The notes beneath the pieces were generated by a model. It searched no databases. It was not told where the DNA came from and saw only the letters and a list, made by a program, of their open reading frames with translations. 64,000 nt of DNA from Cardinalis cardinalis (Eukaryota > Chordata > Aves > Passeriformes > Cardinalidae). The position numbers and the translations under genes are program-made. This document shows, piece after piece, positions 59,501-64,000 of the stretch; positions within the stretch are counted from its first letter, which is position 1; each line of letters starts with the position of its first letter. Location: positions 1,095,835 to 1,159,834 of the forward strand of contig JACDOX010000023.1 in NCBI GenBank assembly GCA_014549065.1, in the 5' to 3' direction.

Positions 59501-62500
59501 TGTAAAAATAGATAAATGGAGACTCTACATTACTGAACTCATTCATCCTAATGGTATTGGGTTATTTATGAGATGTGTGATGTGTTTAGGGATACCAATG
59601 CCTGCCTGCCACCCTCCCTGTTGTCTCACTCTCAGGATATATTAGTCACTAATNGAATTGCTAAAACTCTTCAAAACTGACTTCCTATTCCAAGTCTCTT
59701 TTGTCTCGTTTTGAACTCTACATATTGGGATTCTGCTTAAAGCTCTTCCTTAATTAGCATCAGAGTTAAAGAGTTCTGAAAGTCAAACATGCTGACTAGT
59801 CCTAGTCTTGTCTTCCTCCTATCCCTTGTTATNAATAATTTTTATGTGATTGTATCTTTTTCCTTTTATTTTATAATATGAGAGATCAGAAATGTTAATA
59901 TGCCATCTGGGTCTCTTGCAGAACATTGAATTCAGTGTTTGCAAGAAATTAGATTACCACAGGCATTTATTTGGGAAATATTTTGTGTTTATTAAATTTC
60001 TGTTTTAATTTATGACCTTTTCATTTACATATGTTTCAACAAAATCAATTTGCATAGAAGACTGAAATATGAAAGACCAACTACTTCTTAACCTNTTTTT
60101 CTTTCCAACAGAAAACGGTTACTTAGTTTTTCCTCAGATGTTAGAACTCTACATTTTAAAATAAAACATGGTATTATGTACTCCAGATTTTATTTCTTAT
60201 CTAATGTTTTGGTGCTATGGAAATAGTGTTGGTGTCTTTATTCTTGCATTGTCTCCAGTGCTCATGTTTTCATCTGGTTAACAGCTGCGTTTGTATTGTT
60301 GCTGGGGTCTGGAGGGCAGATGAGAGAACAGATATGCATTTCCACCATTATGTTCCTTAATCTGCACTAAGTCACAGAGGAATTGGTGTTTTAAAATGAG
60401 TCAGTTTTAACTGCAGCATCTCTGTTTTGGGAAAGCAGACACTGATAGGTGCTCTTTCAGAAATAATACATTATTAAGGAAGGAGTTGGATATCCATGAT
60501 CTTTTGCGTCCCTTCCAGCTCAGGATTTTCTGTGATTCTATAAAGATACCTACTTTTCCTATTGATGCCTCTTCAGCTTGTTAATGGTTCAGATGTCTTC
60601 CTGTAAAACAGAAGAATGCTAATGGATGAGAAGTCAGTTTGAAATCCTCGTTTTCCTCATGCTTGCAAGGAAATAGACAAAGAAAACTGCGGGCATTTTC
60701 TCTGTATTTTTTGTAACTTTGGCTCATTACCAAATGGAATTTCATTACCGTGTTTTATACAAAAAAAGGAGGGTTTCATCAGAAATGACAAAAGATGTCA
60801 ATACTGTAACTGCTAGGGCTTCAGACTTATTAAAGACTTATCAGTGTTGACAAATAAGCAAATTGGATTTTGTACTCTGACACATGTAGAACTTTTCTTT
60901 CAAGTTGCCCATTCTTTTTCTTAATTTTGGAATTATTAGAAGAGATTTAAGAATACAGAGGAGGAAAACTTTGAGAGAAACCTTGGTCAGCTTGCCTTGA
61001 GCCAGGCTAAGTAATTGTTGAGAAAAATCTGGTGGCACCTCTTGGCCAGCATGTGCCAGGCTGTTGCAAACCTTCCTCTTGTTGTACCATGCTCCACATC
61101 TAGATCNCTAACTGTATGGAATTGTGCCTTAGGGGATCAATGCTGTCATAACTTATTCACCCCAAAGATCACAGGGAGTGTTGAGTTTGTTCATCAGGTA
61201 TTTTACATGGCGGCCTTGCCTTAAGAAATAATAGATATAGGAGGTGCAGAATATAGCTGGAGGAATCTCTCTATCCAAATGCATACTTTTCACTTTCCAT
61301 CTGATCCTAAAAGTCCAGAGATAGCAGGCTCAGAACAGTGCCTGTTAAGAAAATCAATATGAATAGTATCATGTAACCACCAGGATGACATCTAATAAAG
61401 ATTCTGTGGGGCTTTTTTGTCATATGGCATGCAAATAATGAATGCTCCAAGTCTGAAGGAACATTTAGCTCTTCCTCAAACATCTGTTTGTCTCACCTGG
61501 GAAGTTTTAAGACAATTTTAGGAGATAAGCTTGCCAGAGCTGTGTGCCACAGTGAAAAGAAACAGGCAGCAGAAGTAAAGACTGAGTTGTNGCATGGCCT
61601 GTATTAATCTTTTGGAACATCTTGGAGAGAATTTATATCTTGAATACCCAGATTCTTGCCCTCAGCAGCAAGTGTGGNCCTGTACATTGTTGAATTAGTA
61701 AGGTTTACCTGTTATATTCTAAATTTCTGACTAAGAACTGAGTTACGGTAGTGCTGCTTCTAGTCTGTGAGTTGAGTTTGATGGAGGCTTCTAGTCAGTG
61801 TGGCTGTTGCAAGAAACTCAGAAGTATAAATAGTAAAGTTGAAAGTTATGTGACAAAAAAAAAACCTATGAATTCTAGAAGCATAAGTGTGGTGCTGGGA
61901 CAGGCTGGTAAATTGATTTACATGTGAATGGATTTCTTGATTTGGTTTTGTTTGCACACCTGGAGAATTGCCCTGTCTGTGGGTCAGTTCCTTGTGAATA
62001 AAGGGCACTTGCTTCTCTTTTTTGGACTAGAAAGCTGAAATGAAACCCTGTGGCTACATAAGCTACCTTAAAATCCACTCAGAAATAACTTCTTTAGCTA
62101 TCTCCATATCTCCAGTTATTGTGTGTTTCACATTAGGGAAGTTTTAGCTGCAGTAAATAATATGTAGATGGTCTCAGATTTATTGTTTTTTAATTATTGC
62201 AATCTCATTGCTTGGGTGATACAAATTACTTAACAGGAGGTTGAAAAACCACAAAGGTAGGTATGACACTAACTTCCCTGACAGCTAAATTACTTGTCAG
62301 GCTATTAAAGTATTAGAGCAATTGTATATGTAACAGAACAAGCAGNATTTTATAAGCAACTTGATGTGATTTTATGCATATTTTTATATAAAAGGTTTAA
62401 AGAAACTTTTACTGGAGAACTTCTAGGAAAAACTCCTGAAGTAAATTTTGTATAAGGGCATTAAGTATGTGCTGTGCATTGTAAGCAAATTAAGTGGGAA

Positions 62501-63408
62501 GTTGGATTTAGACCTTAAAAGTTGATGAGAATTAAAAGAAAGAACCCAACAAACAAGACAGTCTATCCTTCGTGGAATGAGATTGTGTGGATCTGTAAAC
62601 TCCGAAACAGATTTAAAAACTCTGTGTTATAATAGAGTTCTAGAAGATAAACTAGAAGTAAAAGTTTAGGCATCACATTTACAATTTTAATGCTTTTAAA
62701 AATAGCTCACATTCCAACATCATCTTCATTTTATAATTGTTTCTAATGGTCAACAGCAATTATGGAATTCTGGAATGTTAGAAATTTGTATTTATATATG
62801 TATTATCTACTTTAATGTAGATTTGTTTCCCTTCGGTACAATTTTTGGAATTTTAATTTCATATCTTAAATAGTTTAAGATTTTTTTTTCTGCTGTTGTG
62901 CTTTACTTGACATTTTCTTTGGGGTTTTTGGCAAGAGTGTAGGCAAACAAGAAGGAATCTGCATTTGTTTCCCCTGAAAATAAGAGTTGTCCCTTTCTTC
63001 TCTTAAAATCTGAGTATGTCCATCACAGACAAATAACCAATTTCATGTCCTTCATATTTTTGGACTTTTTTGAAAGAACACAGAACTACCCCCTTAACTG
63101 AAAAAAATAAGTATAATATTTGTTATCATTAAAGTAAGTGGGTGTTTATTATAGGACTTCTAGTTGCTTTTTGCTTGTACCAGTGACCCTTCCAGCCAGG
63201 GGGAGGATTGTTGCTTTGAAATGCAAAATATTTTCCATATATAAATAAATTATGTCTATGTAATTTCAAATGGCTTAGTAATTTTTTTTCTCTTTTAGGT
63301 TAAAAGTATTGGTGATTACTTTAAACATCATCTTCTGCAATCAAGGCACAGGGGTGCATTTGAATTGGCATATGCTGGCTTCGTGCAACTTACAGAAATG
63401 CTTTCCAG
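41451..63408 (+). CDS. THADA: THADA, partial: residues 1 to about 1,115 (21 coding exons; C-terminus off the right edge)
   Basis: Thyroid adenoma-associated protein, a large alpha-solenoid (ARM/HEAT-like) protein with a DUF2428 region. From the family: homologue of yeast Trm732, the partner of FTSJ1/Trm7 in 2'-O-methylation of tRNA position 32; in flies thada binds the SERCA pump and affects energy storage. Coding exons: 41451-41526, 42824-42918, 43320-43450, 44189-44337, 44474-44506, 45060-45108, 45969-46159, 46814-46908, 47205-47425, 48352-49043, 49646-49797, 49939-50094, 51250-51372, 52262-52385, 53818-53966, 54833-55043, 56431-56566, 56923-57059, 57492-57650, 59145-59302, 63299-63408. All phases chain (3,347 nt). 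One intron is GC-AG. The human protein is about 1,950 residues, so some 57% is here. Landmarks: ASDLLETMF, RQQIVSLLRKLFCRIQESS, STKPYDCVTASYLLNFL, SPEGLIPMDSD, HRGAFELAYAGF. No disabling mutation is seen. The first Met is in good context (AAAATGG). Identity is by recalled sequence. Confidence 0.97.
41878..41936 (-). mobile_element. CR1 LINE 3'-end fragment, antisense, short
   Basis: CACAGAATAATTGAGGTTGG, then AAGGGTTCTCTGGAGGTCG, is the reverse complement of a CR1 3' terminus. About 60 bp, in the intron after the first coding exon of THADA. Confidence 0.75.
42085..42618 (+). mobile_element. CR1 LINE 3' fragment, sense
   Basis: It includes AGGGCCTGGAGCATCCCTCC, GAGGAAAGGCTGAGAGTGCT, GGGACTCTTTGGCCTGGTGA, CTGAAGGGAGGACATATG and ends with GGGCCAGATGACCCCCAGAG, then GTCCCTTACTATTGTGTTCC. 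The open frame at 42,121-42,390 is a leftover of CR1 ORF2 (residues like ERLRVLGLFGLVKRRLREI and GSHGHKLKH). Confidence 0.92.
42824..42918 (+). CDS. THADA: THADA exon 3, residues 26-57
   Basis: 95 nt, phase 1 to phase 0. It reads RFSKAEEQNLASLLVHCAEL and then RNGIQQIQCIKQ. Acceptor AATATAG, donor GTATGN. It begins 206 bp downstream of a CR1 copy. Confidence 0.93.
43320..43450 (+). CDS. THADA: THADA exon 4, residues 58-100
   Basis: 131 nt, phase 0 to phase 2. It reads IMPLVKQMDQNSAGDPMVKA, then CLDVLGEMYFSLDAKNP and KKVLA. Acceptor ACTATAG, donor GTAAAA. Confidence 0.93.
44189..44337 (+). CDS. THADA: THADA exon 5, residues 101-150
   Basis: 149 nt, phase 2 to phase 1. It includes SLNGLPGHLMVPAVQSFVCC, LREALKTTDVYLYRKVLDNL and ASCMEDFSL. 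Acceptor GTTGCAG, donor GTACAG. Confidence 0.93.
44474..44506 (+). CDS. THADA: THADA exon 6: 33-nt mini-exon, residues 151-161
   Basis: The 33-nt exon enters and leaves in phase 1 and encodes GRACIKNLFEE. Flanked by TCCTCTAG and GTAAAG. It keeps the frame between exons 5 and 7; skipping it would remove exactly 11 residues. Confidence 0.88.
45060..45108 (+). CDS. THADA: THADA exon 7, residues 162-177, followed by a GC donor
   Basis: 49 nt, phase 1 to phase 2, reading VLQFLQKLLLDIHEEN. The 3' splice donor is AACAG|GCAAGT, a GC-type donor with otherwise perfect consensus. No GT donor nearby keeps the frame with exon 8. Confidence 0.9.
45969..46159 (+). CDS. THADA: THADA exon 8, residues 178-241
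   Basis: 191 nt, phase 2 to phase 1. It reads RKNNGNRIVQSQLMHDLLIA, IKVSMMLIQKLQEHIQGS, then WKHSESFVWQSMCSLLKSCT and NFLMD. Acceptor TTCCACAG, donor GTAAGT. Confidence 0.94.
46814..46908 (+). CDS. THADA: THADA exon 9, residues 242-273
   Basis: 95 nt, phase 1 to phase 0. It reads ATLLQTVQTTSGLAVVLFTR and then AMYEPVEELPSL. Acceptor GTGTAG was chosen because it restores the split codon; donor GTAAGT. Confidence 0.92.
47205..47425 (+). CDS. THADA: THADA exon 10, residues 274-346
   Basis: 221 nt, phase 0 to phase 2. It reads ISGLLLGTVEHSGVPVWFLR, SVLLFLCHGALAMLDWKNGS and MGENGEKLLLDIASVLLSLS. Acceptor TGTTCCAG, donor GTAAGT. Confidence 0.94.
48352..49043 (+). CDS. THADA: THADA exon 11: largest exon, residues 347-577
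   Basis: 692 nt, phase 2 to phase 1. It includes LKEPSVATSLSRILVIWTNS, GKLLEYIYTHWDHPLDAIRH, QTKLIFKNLLQIHQ, LDWHVKGKYASLGSLVECVG, PYASDLLETMFTNHKAHF, WIDQWHNIWVSPLLVILCEG and YIIDYYLPKLLKCNPESLSY. It is strongly conserved with the mammalian protein. Three Ns give unknown residues. Donor G|GTAAGA. Confidence 0.97.
49646..49797 (+). CDS. THADA: THADA exon 12, residues 578-628
   Basis: 152 nt, phase 1 to phase 0. It reads GSCSTRGALGALMACLRTAR, HGHLELSNIMSSG and IKQGLVHQHSQ. Acceptor TTCTTTAG, donor GTAAAA. The SCSTRGALGALMACL block is conserved with the mammalian SCNSRGALGALMACL. Confidence 0.94.
49939..50094 (+). CDS. THADA: THADA exon 13, residues 629-680
   Basis: 156 nt, phase 0. It reads VCIDALGLLCETHRTTEIVS, LEEMQLIQFFMMY, then LNNQSPSVRQQIVSLLRK. 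Acceptor TCTTTCAG, donor GTAATT. Confidence 0.95.
51250..51372 (+). CDS. THADA: THADA exon 14, residues 681-721
   Basis: 123 nt, phase 0. It reads LFCRIQESSQVLYKLEQNKT, KQELVEKSTKMPPLRILQQY and K. Acceptor TTTTAAAAG is pyrimidine-poor; donor GTAAGT. The frame and sequence (LFCRIQESSQVLYKLEQ) are convincing. Confidence 0.93.
51708..51720 (+). repeat. Poly-A run after an AATAAA-like hexamer
   Basis: CCTCAATA followed by 13 or more A. It could be the tail of a small retroposed sequence or a simple A run; no retroposed gene is recognised upstream. Confidence 0.6.
52262..52385 (+). CDS. THADA: THADA exon 15, residues 722-762
   Basis: 124 nt, phase 0 to phase 1. It reads DFMSSVCARLFEVLFPGSSH, PTRFCALSILDSIAEIFSVP and K. 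Acceptor CCCCCCAG, donor GTAAGA. In the main transcript it joins 53,818; a candidate alternative partner lies at 53,317. Confidence 0.94.
53317..53535 (+). CDS. Candidate alternative 3'-terminal exon of THADA
   Basis: Within the intron between exons 15 and 16. A strong acceptor (TTTCTGCCTTCTTTACAG) ends at 53,316. Read in the phase set by exon 15 (phase 1), the frame is open for an Ala plus 56 codons (ALSQVTRIHNSFTPKL ... KLSTTLLKGIIF) and stops at TAA 53,487-53,489. An AATAAA signal follows at 53,530-53,535, with T-rich sequence downstream. Use of this exon would end THADA at about 819 residues. No similarity is recognised. It could also be a retrocopy tail or coincidence; transcript evidence is needed. 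Confidence 0.4.
53818..53966 (+). CDS. THADA: THADA exon 16, residues 763-812
   Basis: 149 nt, phase 1 to phase 0. It reads GQAQIFQLDQEMDSARVQTL, IQCFASTFEEVKILAFRLLM and KLRDVALNLQ. Acceptor TTGAACAG, donor GTATGA. Confidence 0.94.
54833..55043 (+). CDS. THADA: THADA exon 17, residues 813-882
   Basis: 211 nt, phase 0 to phase 1. It reads GSENVDLLFQAAIDLSTSTK, PYDCVTASYLLNFLVYHKGL and QHICLGKWLEHNPQLDENTS, ending STVEKNTLA. Acceptor TTTTTTCCAG, donor GTGAGA. Confidence 0.95.
56431..56566 (+). CDS. THADA: THADA exon 18, residues 883-927
   Basis: 136 nt, phase 1 to phase 2. It reads VIKLLLVNVEEEIFQAKKSL and LQAAASFPMYGRVHCITGAL. Acceptor ATATTTTAG, donor GTAAGT. This is near where I expect the DUF2428 region of the family to begin. 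Confidence 0.94.
56923..57059 (+). CDS. THADA: THADA exon 19, residues 928-973
   Basis: 137 nt, phase 2 to phase 1. It reads NNLTLVSEWKEIVTRLILMS, YSLSAVVSPVVQSSSPEGLI and PMDSDP. The SSPEGLIPMDSD motif is a hallmark of vertebrate THADA. Acceptor TTCCTTAAG, donor GTAAAG. Confidence 0.95.
57281..57349. repeat. 38-39 bp tandem duplication
   Basis: AATTCAG at 57,281 and 57,320, and TTCTTGATCATTCTC at 57,295 and 57,333, mark two imperfect adjacent copies in a THADA intron. Confidence 0.75.
57492..57650 (+). CDS. THADA: THADA exon 20, residues 974-1026
   Basis: 159 nt, phase 1 at both ends. It reads ESADRLQMILHEIQPQDTND, YFMQAKILKEHCKEESEKLA and DQRPAKNICMEIR. Acceptor TGCGCAG, donor GTAAAT. Confidence 0.94.
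57850..58205 (+). mobile_element. Solo LTR of a passerine endogenous retrovirus
   Basis: Recognised from memory as a common songbird ERV LTR by its ordered landmarks: GCTGAGAGG...CTCAGAAA near the start, GGTGCATCTGTGATTGG, TAATTAATGGCCAATCACAG (an inverted CCAAT-type block), an AT-rich TTAGTATAGTTTTAATATA tract with AATAAA-like signals, and GACCCCTGTGAATACC at the end. No internal retroviral sequence or second LTR adjoins it, so it is a solo LTR. Target-site duplications are not obvious. It lies in a THADA intron in the sense orientation. Class assignment needs a repeat library. Confidence 0.7.
58634..58890. promoter_or_regulatory. Intronic CpG-rich islet with CTCF-type motif and ATG open frame
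   Basis: This islet sits in an AT-rich intron of THADA (57,651-59,144). CpGs cluster from TTTCGTTTCCCCGG through GACGCGTCACAAACG to GGGCTGCGAG. The sequence CCACCAGGTGGCGGC (58,749-58,763) matches the CTCF core consensus. An ATG at 58,807 in good context (GAGCGATGG) opens MDGEWLGNECLPAEVYLLLC and then LGLR, directly before a possible GTAAAT donor at 58,878. The protein is not recognised. Splicing from this donor to the next THADA exon would be out of frame, so it is not a simple alternative THADA start. It may be an insulator, an enhancer or the 5' end of a nested transcript. Confidence 0.45.
59145..59302 (+). CDS. THADA: THADA exon 21, residues 1027-1079
   Basis: 158 nt, phase 1 to phase 0. 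It reads GKDRQTCDVTAQMVLVCCWR, SMKEVSLLLGTLCKLLPSQT and TSEPSEGLITVEQ. Acceptor GTTTTTAAG, donor GTAGGG. The CDVTAQMVLVCCWRSMKEV block is very conserved. A palindromic CRE (TGACGTCA, 59,164-59,171) happens to lie in the coding sequence. Confidence 0.95.
59303..63298 (+). other. THADA: THADA intron 21 (4.0 kb)
   Basis: AT-rich. Apart from the small CR1 fragment at 60,488-60,545 I recognise nothing in it. Open frames here are under 90 codons and unsupported. Confidence 0.7.
60488..60545 (+). mobile_element. CR1 LINE 3'-end fragment, sense, short
   Basis: ATCCATGATCTTTTGCGTCC followed by CTTCCAGCTCAGGATTTTCT and GTGATTCTAT matches the last 60 bp of a CR1 element. Intron of THADA. Confidence 0.8.
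63299..63408 (+). CDS. THADA: THADA exon 22, residues 1080-1115 (last exon in the window)
   Basis: 110 nt, phase 0 to phase 2. It reads VKSIGDYFKHHLLQSRHRGA and FELAYAGFVQLTEMLS. Acceptor CTCTTTTAG, donor GTAGAG. The next exons lie beyond 64,000. Confidence 0.95.
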
Positions 63409-64000
63409 GTAGAGGATGGACAACTTACTGTGTTTTTAATACAAGTTTTAACCAATTTTGGCATTGACCCTGAAGTTGAGCTGTGCAGGCAGATCCTTGC
63501 TTTCATGTGGATTTTATTTTAGTTTGGTGTAGGCACTATTATGACAGTTACATGATGTCTGTGACTTGGACTACAATACTTATTATTAGAGATGGTTAGA
63601 GATGGTGCTTAGACATTGAAAAATTATACAGACATATAATGCTTGCTGCATTTTTCTCATTTCTGGCATGTTAGTTTCCTGAACAGCTCTTAAAAGCTCT
63701 TGGGAAAAGTAGGAGTGTAGAGTTCTTCAATTTCACTCCCCTTTTCTGATCCTTTATGAAAATGTATGCCAGACTTTTTGCTTTAGCCAGGACATTTTCT
63801 TGGAAACTTCCATGACCTGTCACAGACTTGGTTATTGTGACATTTGGAAGAGTACCTGACAGTGCATCACAGGGTGTGATATGCACTCTGGCTTTTTTCT
63901 TTCCCCTTGTAACTTCATCATTTCCTAGAGGAACTAAATGAACAGAATTGTCCTGAGGTCTGGGCAAGATCATTGGAATTTCCATTACATGCTTAGCTAC
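63409..64000 (+). other. THADA: THADA intron 22, start only
   Basis: 592 bp of intron up to the window end. A minus-strand open frame of about 104 codons (63,671-63,985) has no recognisable similarity and is most likely chance. Confidence 0.7.

Noticed and set aside
63671..63985. 104-codon minus-strand frame in the last THADA intron
   Set aside because: No recognisable motif and antisense to an intron; likely chance.
1..64000. CRISPR arrays, operons, tRNA, rRNA or known snoRNA/miRNA genes
   Set aside because: The window is vertebrate nuclear DNA, so prokaryotic systems are not expected. I saw no regularly spaced repeats and no tRNA-like internal promoters; small structured RNAs cannot be excluded by eye.

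Overview
This is a gene-sparse stretch of a bird nuclear genome, most likely a songbird. Intron-rich genes, short CR1 LINE copies in both orientations and two GC-rich CpG-island promoters point to a bird. An LTR at about 57,850-58,205 that I recognise from memory as a passerine endogenous-retrovirus LTR points to Passeriformes. About 150 isolated single-base Ns are scattered through exons and introns, as in a consensus assembly with ambiguous or heterozygous positions masked.

Two protein-coding genes lie head to head, as they do in mammals (human 2p21). On the minus strand, PLEKHH2 occupies about 1-33,700. Fourteen coding exons were read base by base from the ATG at 28,874 down to 101. They encode residues 1 to about 828: an N-terminal coiled coil, a long Ser-rich region, the first PH domain and the first residues of the second PH domain. 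The second PH, MyTH4 and FERM domains lie beyond the left edge. Its non-coding first exon is not resolved, but the promoter is probably the CpG island at about 32,860-33,700. A 14.4-kb intron separates the first and second coding exons.

On the plus strand, THADA starts from a CpG island at about 39,960-40,560, has its ATG at 41,451 and continues past the right edge. Twenty-one consecutive coding exons (41,451-63,408) were read with matching splice phases. They give about 1,115 residues of an alpha-solenoid protein of the THADA/Trm732 family. One of its introns has a GC-AG splice pair.

The roughly 6-kb space between the two islands holds one antisense and one sense CR1 copy. The sense copy ends directly at the edge of the THADA island. 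Three more CR1 fragments lie just inside THADA, and one small 3' fragment lies at 60.5 kb. The big PLEKHH2 intron contains a decayed LINE reverse-transcriptase remnant, a 62-bp dispersed duplication and a 47-bp tandem duplication.

The observations most worth a second look are: (1) a candidate alternative terminal exon of THADA at 53,317-53,535, with a strong acceptor, an in-frame 57-codon open frame, a stop and AATAAA; (2) an isolated CpG-rich islet inside a THADA intron at about 58,640-58,890, with a near-perfect CTCF core and an ATG in good context followed by a splice donor; (3) the GC-AG intron; (4) the CpG-retaining CR1 copy fused to the THADA promoter edge. The two genes are not known to work in one pathway. 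PLEKHH2 is a cytoskeleton-associated membrane-binding protein and THADA is linked to tRNA 2'-O-methylation and calcium/energy metabolism; they share only their upstream region.
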